From: Sesamum alatum
Taxonomy: Eukaryota; Streptophyta; Magnoliopsida; Lamiales; Pedaliaceae
Assembly (NCBI GenBank): GCA_034509735.1
Contig: JACGWO010000010.1
Span: 13,653,193-13,717,192, forward strand
Length of the DNA: 64,000 nucleotides
Direction of reading: 5' to 3'
Shown: one piece after another, positions 10,610 through 23,212 of the stretch
Layout: every line of letters starts with the position of its first letter
How positions within the stretch are numbered: position 1 is the first letter of the stretch
Translations under genes and position numbers: made by a program
Notes under the pieces: model-generated
What the model was told of the DNA's origin: nothing
Databases searched by the model: none
Seen by the model: only the letters and a program-made list of their open reading frames with translations

Positions 10610-12042
10610 CAAGATTCATCATCACTTTCAAAGTGTATACTAAGGAGTATTTATAGAGGAGGAATCCTATTCCTCTTCTAGTTTCCTACACTTTGAAGAC
10701 TCCACCATGACTAGGATTTGACCTAGTCAAATCCTAGCTTCTTTGGTCAAACCAATATTAGTCATTGATTCCTCCCTTTAATCTCAACCATTGATTTAAT
10801 TTAATGGAATATTTAAGTCCCATTTAAATACTCCAAAGGGCAATAAATAAATATATTAAATATAAATATTTATTCCAAGCCCATTAAATTAATTTCTAAT
10901 AATCTAATTTATTAGATAAATCCCTTTTATCTAATAAAAGGAATTAATTCTTCCCAAGAAAATAAGGACCCGATTAAATTCAATTTAATCGCTCCATTTC
11001 TCCAAATATTTAATTCCAAATTAAATACGTTATGTGTGTGGGATTGTGTGTGACTCTTTAGGTTCACCTTCAGCTAGACTTCGTTGGATTCCTAGAATCC
11101 GCCCGTTACCATGGGTGGCCGTCTAGCAACGGTCCATGGCACTAGAGACTAGGCGAATATACGGGGATGAACATTTAGGCTCTACAGTACATCTATCCTT
11201 CCGTTTACGGTCTCACCACTTAGGGTCTAGGGCACGGATTATGCAGGTACCCATTTTGAAACTAAGTGTCGGTCTGTCCTCTACTAAACGCCGCAAGGGA
11301 AGCCTTCCCTTCTGTTCAGTTACTGTGGCCACAGATTTTTAGGGACAAGACACAGAGTATTTGTGAGACACAACTGTCAACACCTTTTGACGGGAGACAG
11401 ATCCTTTCTTGGAAACTACTGTCACTTTGTACACTGGAGCTGCACTAGATATGGCTTATGACTACTCAAGTGCATCTTGGCAATCTCTCACCATATCTAA
11501 GATACAGCCCCGATGTACAGGTAAACTCAGCAATACCTCAAGTCAAAGGACTTAACCTGTACCGTTGGAACCGGGAAACACACGTCATACCTAACCGACC
11601 CTACTCAAGGTCCTCCGTAAGACGGTTCTCGCAAGTCACCTCAGTCAGTCGCTCCCCAGCAGGCCAACCCACTAGCATTGCTTAGACGACCCTCGTCACC
11701 CGTTGATGAAATATGACAGCAGATGCTTAGTGCAAGTCTCAAGGGGAATCTCGGTACCCAATTTCGAGATTCCTTGACTTGGAGATTTCAAGACTGATTC
11801 GGCGGAACTGATTTCATGGACCTACCTCCAAGCGCAGTCCCAGTCCCTGAAATGCGATTTCAGCCTGTGCGCTTCATTTGCGTAGTGAACAGTTATAAAG
11901 CAGATAAAGTGAACACAAACAAAGTACGTGCCAAATGAATTTCACTTCTTATTCATTAGGGATTTATTGAAACTTCAAAATTGTTCAGACATAGGTTACA
12001 ATTCGCCTACCAAGATTGGCTACATGGTCACCTATTCTAACA
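10050..12042 (-). repeat. Solo LTR S1 inserted in P1 gag, TSD GCTTC
   Basis: A complete 1993-bp LTR, minus orientation, beginning TGAAAG and ending TCTAACA. It is flanked by perfect 5-bp duplications GCTTC at 10045-10049 and 12043-12047. Excising it with one TSD rejoins the gag reading. No PBS, PPT or internal sequence is attached, so it is a solo LTR left by LTR-LTR recombination. It contains a (GT)n tract and the conserved U3 block near 11107-11152. Confidence 0.93.
10574..10607. repeat. (GT)n microsatellite in solo LTR S1
   Basis: About 17 uninterrupted GT units next to a GA-rich tract. The same position in the other LTRs holds shorter, interrupted GT/GA repeats. Confidence 0.9.
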
Positions 12043-12300
12043 GCTTCGACCTCCAAGGCGAATGGCAAGAGGGCCGGACGCTAGAAGAGGAAGAAGGGGA
12101 AAGGGAAGACGGTTGCGGCCCCTGCTCGCGCTCCAGGCACACCGTTGCTCCGGTGGGACCGAGCAAAGGGAAAGTGAAGGCCCGTGGTTCTCAGCGATCC
12201 AAGGCAAATGATGTCTGCATGCATTGCCAAGGGAAGGGGCATTGGAAGAGGTAGTGCCCACAACTCCTCTCCAACCCAAGTATGTTTGTGGTTGAAGTAA

Positions 12301-13318
12301 ACATGATAATTAAATTCTACTTCATGGGTATTGGATACCCGTGTGGTGCTCACATCTGCAATGATTTGCAGGCACTGCAAAGAAGCAGAAGGCTAACCAA
12401 GGATGAGATGATCCTGAGGCTAGGCGATGGCAAGGCCGTTACTGCGGAAGCCGTAGGGTCAATGGAGTTAGCCATTTAGTAGTCATGTTAGGATTGTACT
12501 GAACGACTGTTTATGTACCTAGCATGATTAAAAATATTGTTTCCATCCCGGTCCTTGATAAGGAGGGATTTGAATTTACCATCAATAAAAATGATTTTTT
12601 CATTATTGAAGATTGTATTTCTCATCTGCTTGGTACATTAGTCAACGGTCTGTACATACTTCAACAGTCTAAATTGGATTATGACTGCAGCACACAAACG
12701 AAAACATGATGATTACAATAACGCACAGATATGGCATGCGAGGTTAGGTCATATCTCTAAAGATAGGATAAGAAGGTTAGTGGACTCAAAGAGTCTAGAA
12801 ATAGACGATTTGTGCAACCTACCGACCTGCGAATCCTGTCTGAAGGGAAAGATGACCAAGAAACCCTTTTGTTGGACAAAGCAGGCTAGCCAATGGTGTG
12901 TTGGATTTGATCCGTACGGATGTCTGTGGCCCACTAAATACTCAGGCTAGGGGTGGGTACTCGTACTTCATAACCTTTACTGATGATCACTCACAGTATG
13001 GTTATGTTTACCTGATGAGGTTACAAGTCTGAAGCCTTTGGAAGGTTTAAGGAATACAGACTTGAAGTGGAGAACCAAACCGATCGAAAGATCAAAGCCC
13101 TTCGGTCGGACCGAGGTGGAGAGTATTTGAGGTGTGAGTTTACTGATTATCTAAAAGAGAATGAGATCCTCTCTCAGTGGACCCCTCCTGGAACACCACA
13201 GCTTAATGGTGTGTCTGAAAGGAGGAATGGGACCTTGTTGGACATGGTCCGATGAACCTTCTGGGGATACGCTCTTGAGACGGCGGCCAAAGTTTTGAAC
13301 TTGGCGCCATCTAAGAAG
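12301..13318 (+). pseudogene. P1 protease and N-terminal/core integrase, degenerate
   Basis: This continues gag into pol. The aspartic protease region (about 12310-12480) keeps CGAHICNDLQ, but the DTG active-site motif is altered. The GAG-pre-integrase part reads WHARLGHISKDRI (about 12730-12770). The integrase core keeps RTDVCGP (about 12909), the second Asp in LRSDRGGEY (about 13092) and the Glu in SERRNGTLLD (about 13213), i.e. the DDE triad. After MVR there is a stop and a short deletion relative to M3, then the frame leads to the M2 insertion at 13319. It continues at 30175. Confidence 0.8.
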
Positions 13319-15324
13319 TGAAAGATTATGTGGATCGTCCCGGGAAAAGCGCGAATGCGGAAGCGCGGTATAATGAAAAATTAAAACGGAATTTTAACAT
13401 GCTTTTAAATTAAAAACACGTTTCAAAGGGTGTGCCTTTGAAATTTTCCCGGGCATTCGGTGTATCTCATGAACGTATAACATAAAATAAATCATGGAGG
13501 CCATAGGGTTGAAAATTAAAGAGGGACGAAAATTTAAAACGAGACCTACCCGTTGTCGTTTTCGTCTTCAACGGCTACACGCGTTGTTCCCGTTTTGCAC
13601 CAAGATCCCGTCTTTGAGACCCTCTAATTCGTGACACACGATCCACCCACGTATCTTGCACGTCGTGCTAGCAACGAACAAGTGTATAATTTTGAGTGGA
13701 TGAATCAATAACACATTATCAATTAATGGTATTGATTCATCAAGATTCTAATGTTCCAAGAACAAAAGAATCAAGAAAACTATTTTCTTGAGAGAGAGAG
13801 AGAGAGGCGGACGAGAGAGATGGGAGAGAGAGAGAAACCGTGTGTGTGTGTTGTGTGTGTGTGTTGGAGTTTCATCATCATGTAAATTGTAGGATGCTAG
13901 GGGTTTTATATAGAAGAGGAGTTTAATCCTCTTTAAACTCCTCTTTTAAGAACTCTAATTTGATTAGGATTTTTGACCTAGTCAAAGTCCTAGTCAAACT
14001 AATGTTTTGACCTAGTCAAACGATCCTAGCCATCCATCTCTCCCATTAATCTCAACCGTTGATTTAATTTAATTTAATGGAAATATTTAAAACCTATTTA
14101 AATATATTTCCAAGAGGCTAAAATAAATATAAATATTATTTAAGCCCATTAAATAAATCCCTTTGATAAATCCAATTTATCAATTTAATTCCTTCTATCA
14201 AATAGAAAGAATTATTTCTCCAAGAAAAATAAAGGTCCCGATTAAATCTAATTTAATCATTCCTTCACTCCAATATTTAATTCCAAATTAAATATTTAAT
14301 TGTGTGTGGATAGTGTGTGACTCTTTAGGTTCACCATTCAGCTAGACTTGGTCGGATTCCTAGAATCCGTCCGTTACCATGGGTGGCCATCTAGCAACGG
14401 TCCATGGCACTAAGAGACTAGGTGAAAATATTAAGGGATGAAACATTTAGGCTCTAACAGTACGCTTGTCCTTCTGTCTTCGGTCTCATCACTTAGTGTC
14501 TAGGGCACGGATACCGCAGGTACCCATCTTGGACCTAAGTGTCGGTCTGTCCTCACTAAACGCCGCAAGGGAAACCTTCCCTTCTGTTCAGTCACTGTGG
14601 CCACAGTTTTAGGGACAAGACCTAGAGCATACATGAGACTCAACTGTCAAAACCTATTGACAGGAGACAGATCCTTTCTTGGAAATTACTGTCACTTTGC
14701 ACATCAGGACTGCACTAGACATGGCTATGACTACCAAAGAGAATTCTGGCAATCTCTCACCATATCTAAGATATCAGTTCTGATGTACAGGTAAACTCAG
14801 TAATTCCTCAAGTCAAAGGACTTGACCTGTACCGTTGGAACCGGGAATACTCGTCATACCTTGCAGACCATACTCAAGGTCCTCCGTAAGACGGTTCCCC
14901 ACGAGTCACCTCAGTCAGCTGGCATCCTAGCAGGCTAACCCACTAACACTGCTTAGACGATCCTCGTCACCCGTCGATGAAACACGACAGCAGATGCTTA
15001 GTGCAAGTCTCAAACGGAATCCCCGGTACCCATTTTCGGGATTCCTTGACTTGGAGATTTCCGGACTGATTCGGGAAGACTGATTTCATGGACCTACCTC
15101 CAAGCGTAGTCCCAGTCCCCGAAATCGAAATCTCAGTCCGTGGGCTCTGTTTGCGTAGTGAACAGATATGGAAAAATAGGTGCACAGTGAACACAAACAA
15201 AGTAAATGCCAAATGAAAAATTCACTTCTTTATTCATTAATGATTTATCAAAACACTTATAATTGTCTAGACATAGGTTACATATACCCGCCAAAATTGG
15301 CTTACATGGTCACCTATTCTAACA
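13319..15324 (-). repeat. M2 3' LTR (2006 bp)
   Basis: Starts TGAAAG and ends TCTAACA on the plus strand. It is followed at once by the complement of the polypurine tract (ATCTCCCACTTGACC, 15325-15339), which identifies it as the 3' LTR of a minus-strand element. It includes GA and GT simple repeats (about 13790-13862), a TATA-like element at about 13906-13913 and the conserved U3 block near 14376-14425. Confidence 0.9.
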
Positions 15325-18300
15325 ATCTCCCACTTGACCTTTAAAGCCAATCACCCATATGCCTAATCCCCATCTTCTCAAGATGTTGCGTATGAGCACT
15401 TTGCGACATAGGCTTTGTCAGCGGGTCTGCTGTGTTGTTTGCTGAGTTGACTCGGTCCATCCGAACGTCACCTCTTCCTACCATTTCTCTAAGAAGATGG
15501 TAGCGTCTAAGAATGTGTTTGGAACGGTGGTGAGATCTCGGTTCCTTCGCTTGCGCTATTGCACCGTTGTTATCACAGAAGATGACAACGGGCTCGGCGA
15601 TGCTAGGCAACCACACCCAACTCTTGGATGTAGTTTTCTCATCCAAACCGCTTCCTTGGCAGCTTCTGAAGCTGCTATGTATTCAGCCTCAGTGGTGGAG
15701 TCAGCAGTGGTTGCTTGCTTGGAACTTTTCCAAGCCACTACTCCTCCGTTGAGCTTGAATACATACCCCGATTGAGACTTGGCATCATCGTCATCAGACT
15801 GGAAGCTGGCGTCGCTAAAGCCTTCCAGAATTAGTTTTCCATTGCCATAGACTAAGAACATTTCCTTAGTCCTCCTTAGGTACTTAAGGATGCCCTTAAC
15901 TGCATTCCAATGTGCCTCTCCTGCACAGGACTGATATCTGCTAGTCACGCTCAAAGCGTATGCAATGTCAGGCCTGGTTGCAGTGGACCGCATATTGGAT
16001 GCTACCTACGGCAGAAGCATAGGGGATGACTTTCATCTTTTCAAGTTCCTCATCAGTCTGCGGGACTGTTTCTTGGACAACTTGATCCCATGCCTCATAG
16101 GAAGGAACTCTCGTTTGGAGTTGTCCATTCGATATCTCTTTAGGACTTTCTCCATATACGAGTTTTGGGTGAGGCCCCTAACATCCTTTTAGATCTGTCC
16201 CTGACAATCTGGATGCCTAGGATGTAGGATGCTTCACCCAAGTCCTTCATGGAAAATCTTGGTTGACAGCCATGCTTTCGTGTTTCCTAACATTCTGACG
16301 TCATTTCCAATGAGCAGAATGTCATCCACGTAAGCACTAGGAACACTATGGAGCTCCCACTGACCTTCTTGTATACACAAGGCTCGGATTCGTTTTTTGA
16401 TGAAGTCATAACCCCGTATTACCTCATCAAATCGAATGTTCCAACTCCGGGAAGCTTGTTTGAGGCCATAGATGGACTTCTGGAGACGACAGACTTTCTG
16501 TTCTTCTCCAGCGACCGTGAAACCCTCCGGCTGATCCATATAGATCTCTTCTTCAACGAAGCCGTTGAGGAAGGCCGTTTTCACGTCCATCTGCCATATT
16601 TCATAGTCATACCATGCTGCTATGGCAAGCAGGATCCGAATGGATTTAAGCCATGGCTACTGGCGAGTAGGTATCCTCAAAATCGACCCCGGGTCGTTGA
16701 GTGTATCCCTTAGCTACAAAGCCTAGCCTTTTGAAGGTAGTGACCTCTCCATCAACGCCGAGTTTGCGCTTGTAGACCCACTTACAGCCCACTGGCTTAA
16801 CACCTTTCGGTGGATCTACAAGTCTCCAAACTTGGTTCTCGCTCATGGAGTCCATTTCGGTTTTCATGGCCTCAAGCCATCTCCCAGAGTCGATGTCTGA
16901 CATCGCTTCCCCGTATGTCTTAGGATCGTTATCCAGAAGATCGGTCGCACCTAGAAATCCATATCTCACTGGAGGTCTGGATTCTCTAGTGGACCTTCGG
17001 AGAACGGGAACGTTAGTGGTAACTGTGGGCGCTGACTGGTATCGGAGCCGGCGGTTCAGGGGCCGGGGCTGGCCTGCCTTGAGGTTGTCCTTCATGCCTA
17101 GCATGTTGGACTTCTCTAGGTAGGTCAGTCCTCCTAGTGTCTATCCTGAATCCTCTAGGTGAGGTTTCCGCGACTGTTTCTGATGACTGAGTTCCATCAC
17201 TTGATTCCTCAAGGATCAGCTCATCAGGTTGGATATCCTCCGGGAAGCCTTGCTCCAAGAATACTGCATTCCTTGAAACAAATACCTTTTGTTCCAAAGG
17301 GTCATAAAAGTAATAACCCGCAGTTTCTTTAGGGTATCCAACGAACCTGCATAGGCTAGACCTGGATTCTAGCTTATCTCCCACTAACCTCTTGACGTAT
17401 GCGGGCTACCCCACACTTTCAAGTAGTTGTAGGATGCAGGCTTTGCCGTGCCTTATCCCATATGGCGTTTGGGTCACTACACCAGTAGGCGCCAAATTCA
17501 ATAACTTGGCTGCCGTTTCTAATGCATAACCCAAAACGATAGGGGCAATTTGGTAAAACTCATCATGGAACGAACCATGTCCAACAGGGTTCGGTTCCTC
17601 CTTTCAGAGACGCCATTTAGCTGTGGTGTTCCGGGAGGTGTCCATTCTGATATTATACCATGTTCCTTTAGATAATCTAGGAATTCGGCACTAAGGTATT
17701 CACCGCCTCAGTCTGACCGTAGACTTTTAATTTTGCAGTTGGTTTGATTCTCCACTTCAAGTCTTGAATTCTTTAAACCTCTCAAGAGCTTCAGACTTTG
17801 TACCTCATCAGGTAAACATAACCATACCGTGAATGATCATCGGTGAAGGTTATGAAGTAGGAGAACCCACCTCGGGCCTGCGTCCTTAGTGGTCCACACA
17901 CGTCTGTATGGACCAAGTCCAACAGACCTGTAGCAAGCCTGCTTTGTCCTACAAAGGGCTTCTTGGTCATTTTCCCTCTTAGACAAGATTCACAAGTTGG
18001 TAGATCACTCAAGTCCCCAACCTCTAGGTTCTTTGAGTCTACCAACCTTTTCATCCTATCTTGGGATATGTGACCTAGCCTAGCGTGCCACAGACGTGCG
18101 TTCCCGTTATTATCTAATTTCCGTTTTGTGTTGAGCGTTAAGAACGAAATTCGTTTGTTGCAAGATATAGAGCCCATTAATGTAATGTACCAAGTAGATG
18201 AGCAATTCCACACCTCATCAAATAAAAGCAATTTTTATTGATTTTAAACTCATAACCATTATTGTCTAACAATGGAATGGAAATGATGTTTTTAATCATA

Positions 18301-18371
18301 CTGGGTACAAAATAAACTTGCTCTAATTCTATGCTAATGGTATCACTAATAACTAAAGTGGCGGATCCTAC
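15325..18371 (-). pseudogene. M2 pol (protease end to RNase H), frameshifted
   Basis: Read on the minus strand, the order is GAG-pre-integrase (WHARLGHISQDRM, about 18070), integrase core with HTDVCGP (about 17900) and a degraded middle, GYPKETAGYYFYDP (about 17310), and RT. RT has [14 protein letters not shown] and LKQASRSWN (about 16440) motifs and an intact YVDD catalytic box (about 16325-16336). RNase H follows with ADSTTEAEYIAASEAAKEAVW (about 15660-15715). Several single-base indels split it into at least six open fragments. Pol would supply protease, integrase, RT and RNase H for retrotransposition; this copy is not functional. Confidence 0.85.
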
Positions 18372-20447
18372 TGAAAGATTATGTGGATCGTCCCGGGAAA
18401 AGCGCGAATGCGGAAGCGCGGTATAATGAAAAAATTAAAACGGAATTTAAACATGCTTTTAAATTAAAAACACGTTTCAAAGGGTGTGCCTTTGAAATTT
18501 TCCCGGGCATTCGGTGTATCTCATGAACGTATAACATAAATAAATCATGGAGGCCATAGGGTTGAAAATTAAAGAGGGACGAAAATTTAAAACGAGACCT
18601 ACCCGTTGTCGTTTTCGTCTTCAACGGCTACACGCGTTGTTCCCCGTTTTGCACCAAGATCCCGTCTTTGAGACCCTCTAATTCGTGACACACGATCCAC
18701 CCACGTATCTTGCACGTCGTGCTAGCAACGAACAAGTGTATAATTTTGGAGTGGATGAATCAATAACACATTATCAATTAATGGTATTGATTCATCAAGA
18801 TTCTAATGTTCCAAGAACAAAAAGAATCAAGAAAACTATTTTCTTGAGAGAGAGAGAGAGAGGGGCGGACGAGAGAGATGGGAGAGAGAGAGAAACCGTG
18901 TGTGTGTGTTGTGTGTGTGTGTTGGAGTTTTATCATCATGTAAATTGTAGGATGCTAGGGGTTTATATAGAAGAGGAGTTTAATCCTCTTTAAACTCCTC
19001 TTTTAAGAACTCTAATTTGATTAGGATTTTGACCTAGTCAAAGTCCTAGTCAAACTAGTGTTTTGACCTAGTCAAAACGATCCTAGCCATCCATCTCTCC
19101 CATTAATCTCAACCGTTGATTTAATTTAATGGAAATATTTAAAACCTATTTAAATATTTCCAAGAGGCTAAAATAAATATAAATATTATTTAAGCCCATT
19201 AAATAAATCCTTTGATAAATCCAATTTATCAATTTAATTCCTTCTATCAAATAGAAAGAATTATTTCTCCAAGAAAAATAAAGGTCCCGATTAAATCTAA
19301 TTTAATCATTCCTTCACTCCAATATTTAATTCCAAATTAAATATTTAATTGTGTGTGGATAGTGTGTGACTCTTTAGGTTCACCATTCAGCTAGACTTGG
19401 TCGGATTCCTAGAATCCGTCCGTTACCATGGGTGGCCATCTAGCAACGGTCCATGGCACTAGAGACTAGGTGAAATATTCAGGGATGAACATTTAGGCTC
19501 TAACAGTACGCTTGTCCTTCTGTCTTCGGTCTCATCACTTAGTGTCTAGGGCACGGATAACGCAGGCACCCATCTTGGACCTAAGTGTCGGTCTGTCCTC
19601 ACTAAACGCCGCAAGGGAAACCTTCCCTTCTGTTCAGTTACTGTGGCCACAGTTTTAGGGACAAGACCTAGAGCATACATGAGACTCAACTGTCAAAAAC
19701 CTATTGACAGGAGACAGATCCTTTCTTGGAAACTACTGTCACTTTGCACACCAGGACTGCACTAGACATGGCTTATGACTACCAAAGAGAATTCTGGCAA
19801 TCTCTCACCATATCTAAGATACAGTTCTGATGTACAGGTAAACTCAGTATTCCTCAAGTCAAAGGACTTGACCTGTCCGTTGGAACCGGGAATACTCGTC
19901 ATACCTTGCAGACCATACTCAAGGTCCTCCGTAAGACGGTTCCCACGAGTCACCTCAGTCAGCTGCATCCTAGCAGGCTAACCCACTAACACTGCTTAGA
20001 CGATCCTCGTCACCCGTCGATGAAACACGACAGCAGATGCTTAGTGCAAGTCTCAAATGGAATCCCGGTACCCATTTTCGGGATTCCTTGACTTTGGAGA
20101 TTTCCGGACTGATTCGGGAAGACTGATTTCATGGACCTACCTCCAAGCGTAGTCCCAGTCCCCGAAATCGAATCTCAATCCGTGGGCTCTGTTTGCGTAG
20201 TGAACAGATATGGGAAAAATAGGTGCAAGTGAACACAAACAAAGTAATGCCAAATGAAAAATTCACTTCTTTATTCATTAATGATTTATCAAAACACCTA
20301 TAATTGTCTAGACATAGGTTACATATCCCGCCAAAAATTGGCTTACATGGTCACCTATTCTAACAATCTCCCACTTGACCTTTAAAGCCAATCACCCATA
20401 TGCCTAATCCCCATCTTCTCAAGATGTTGCGTATGAGCACTTTGCGA
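18372..20447 (-). mobile_element. M4: LTR plus 82 bp of internal 3' end, truncated
   Basis: A full LTR (18372-20365, TGAAAG...TCTAACA) is followed by the PPT complement and 82 bp of internal sequence (20366-20447) that match 15325-15406. The sequence then switches abruptly to plus-strand gag. It is therefore the 3' end of another minus element, inserted in M2 after GGATCCTAC and then truncated. It is nearly identical to the M2 LTRs, so an assembly join is an alternative explanation. Confidence 0.75.
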
Positions 20448-23212
20448 CGTGATCCTTCAGTCTCTTCCTCCCTCTTTTGACCCGTTTATCGTGAACTATA
20501 ACATGAATGGGTTTGAAAAAGACCTTCATGAGTTGAATAAACATGTTGGTCCAGTACGAGGCAACGATTGAAAAGTCTGCGCCGTCGGTATTGGTTGGGG
20601 AGGCTTCGACCTCAAGAGCGAAAGGCAAAGGGGCCGGACGCTGGAGGAGGAAGAAGGGTAAGACAGAATCAGCCGCTGCAAGCGCACAGAGCGCTCCTGT
20701 TGCCATGCTGGGCATGGGCAAAGGAAAGAGGAAGGCGGTTCGGCAGTCAAGGATTGCAAAAGATGTTTTGCATATATTGTCGTGAAAAAGGGCATTGGAA
20801 GAGGGAGTGTCCTAAACTCCTCTCCAACCAAGGTACATTTGATTTGAGCTTTAACATGATTACTATTCTACTTCTTGGGTATTGGATACCAGTTGTAGAG
20901 CTCATATCTGCAAATGGTTTGCAGGAAATGGGAAGGAGTAGAAGGCTAAGACGGAGATGGTTCTAAAGCTAGGCAATGGCTGGGTTGTTGCTGCAATTGC
21001 TATGGGACCAATTAGGCTTAGCCAGTGATCATGTTAGGATAGAGTTGATAGGTCACAATTATGTAACCTAGCATGATCAAATTATGTTTTTTTTCTATTG
21101 TTGGACAATAAGGATTACATGTTTTTGATCAATGAAAGCTTCTTTTATTTGACAAAGAATGAATATTCTTGTCTGCTAGGTTGTTTGCATAATTGTTTCA
21201 ATACTATCCCATAATTAGATTATGAATGCTCAAAACAAATGATAAAATGGATAATCAAGATAAACTCACAGATTTGGCATGCAAAGCTAGGTCACATTCC
21301 TCTAGATAGGATAAGGAGGTTAGTAGAATTCAAGGAGTCTAGAAATAGACAATTTGAGCCTGCTAGCTTGCAAGTCCTTCCTGAGCAGGAAGATGGCCAA
21401 GAAGCTCTTTGTAGGACAAAGTATGCTTGCTAGTGGTCTGTTGGATTGGATCCAGTCAGACATCTGTGGGTCACTGAGTACACAAGACCAGTAGAGGGTT
21501 CACAAGTCTAAGGGCCTTTGGAAGGCTCAGGGAATTAGATTTGGAGTGGGAATCAAACTGGTTTGCAAAATTAACCTTCGATTGGATCGAGTGGTGTGTA
21601 TTTAGTGTGAGCTCTTGATGTATCTAAATGGGAATGGAATTCTCACTCAGTGGAATTCTTCCTGGAACGCCACAATTGAACGGCGTCTCTGATAAAGGAG
21701 GAATCGAACCTTGTTGGACATGGTTCGGTCGGTGTTTTCACTGAACTACCTTGGCCCATCTGGGCGTGTTCTTAAGACAGTGGCCAAGTTGTAAAACATG
21801 GAACTTTCTAAAGATCGTGGCCCAGACGCCATATTGGATATGGCATGGCAAGCCTGTATCTTACAAAGTACTTGAGTATGTAGGATGGTCTTGCATACGT
21901 CAAGGGACTAGTGGGAGGCAAACTAGGTCTGCGCAGGTTCATGTGTTGTCCTAAGGGAAATTGGATTTCAAAGGATAACCGGTGTAAGGAGTAGCTCCTT
22001 GAGGAATCAAGTAGAGCGACACCTCAGTATGATATAGCAAACATCATTTGTAATCAAGTTTTCCTACTGACTATATTCCAGTCCTCCTAAGGATGACCAG
22101 AATATCCTAGATACCTGAGAGGTACAGGTTTCTGGGTCAGTCCTGTCAATTGGATTATAATCCAAAAGACATAAGGAGAAGCAATGTTGGACATTGAATT
22201 GAATCAATGGCTTGGAGCCATGGAATTCGACATGGAATTCAAACTAGGGTTTGAAACTCTATGTAACTGGAATATTCGTTTTGATGAGTTCATGTGGGGT
22301 ATGACTCGATCAGTAACGAGCTTTGAGGGTCAGTGGGAGTTTAGTTGTGTTCCTAGTGTTTAAGTGTGTAACGTCTTATTCCTTTGGAATGAATTTAAGA
22401 TGTTAGGAAACACTGAAACACAGACGTTGTTCACGCAATTCTCCATGAAAAGGAATTGGATTCCTATATATAGGGTTAAGCTGTCCAAGACTCAGTCAGG
22501 TTGACTGATGAGGAAGCTTAGATGTTTGACATCCCCTACGTCTTTGCCGTAGGCAACATGGGTATGTTGTATGGTGCATTGGACCTGATGTTGTGTATGC
22601 TTTCGGCATAACGACAGAAATCGGGTTGTGTACCGAGGAGGCAGTAGACTGCTGTTGAGAACAGTCTTTTATACCTGAATAAGGATTAAAGAAGTGTTCT
22701 TGATGCAAGTTCAATGGAGAGTTGATTCTGGAAGGCTATAGCGATACTAGCTTCCAGGATCATGTGAATAATATCTAGTCTCATTATGAACATATATTCA
22801 GGCTTAATGATAAGGTGGTGGCTTGGAAAGGTTTCAAGCGGGACACCACGACGGACCATGAAAGTTGAATGTATGGCAACTTTAGAAGTTGCTCCGGAGA
22901 GTGGTTTGGATGAAAAACTACATCCAATGGTTGGGTGTGGTGCCTAGCACGTGCTAGCCAGTAGTTACCTTGGAGGATAACAACATGGTTGTAGCGCAAG
23001 CTATAGGACCGAGATCTCATCATGGATCCAGGAAAATTCTTAGACAGTACCATCTGCTTGGAGCAATGGTAATGAAGAGGTGACGTGCGGTTGGACCGCA
23101 TCATCTTGGCAGAAATAAGGTAGACCGTGAGACCGAGCCGGATATCGCAGATTACTCATGCTCAGATAAGTCTGAGCAACATGGGTGATTGGCTTTAGGT
23201 CAAGTGGGAGAT
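20448..23212 (+). pseudogene. P3 gag-pol remnant, heavily degraded
   Basis: Plus-strand copia coding remains begin inside gag: VILQSLPP-type, then a zinc knuckle CIYCREKGHWKREC at about 20771-20815. They continue through GAG-pre-integrase (IWHAKLGHIPLDRIRRLVE, about 21271-21327), integrase and RT remnants, and RNase H (about 22790-23100). Many stops and indels are present, no catalytic RT box is readable, and part of the integrase-RT region is shortened. A PPT (CAAGTGGGAGAT) precedes the LTR at 23213. The 5' LTR, leader and gag start are absent, apparently lost in the deletion that made the M4/P3 junction. Confidence 0.75.

Larger units (their letters stand above)
9419..12300 (+). pseudogene. 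P1 gag, broken and split by a solo LTR
   Basis: Gag begins with ATG at 9419 and reads MSKNSLTMVLETNKFNGTN before an in-frame TAA, then continues with the SDWLRNLRIVL capsid motif. The solo LTR at 10050-12042 interrupts the linker, and the frame resumes at 12043. The nucleocapsid zinc knuckle C-X2-C-X4-H-X4-C is recognisable near 12217-12260, but the codon before its last Cys is TAG. The sequence is collinear with the M3 gag. It would have formed the virus-like particle; it cannot now be translated as one protein. Confidence 0.8.

Noticed and set aside
10487..10681. Small frame with a Val/Cys dipeptide run
   Set aside because: It is the (GT)n microsatellite of the solo LTR translated; no gene.
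13319..20365. A single element with LTRs at 13319-15324 and 18372-20365
   Set aside because: Both are followed by the PPT and 3' internal sequence, so both are 3' LTRs. No PBS lies beside 18372, and the partner 5' LTR of the first is at 28181.
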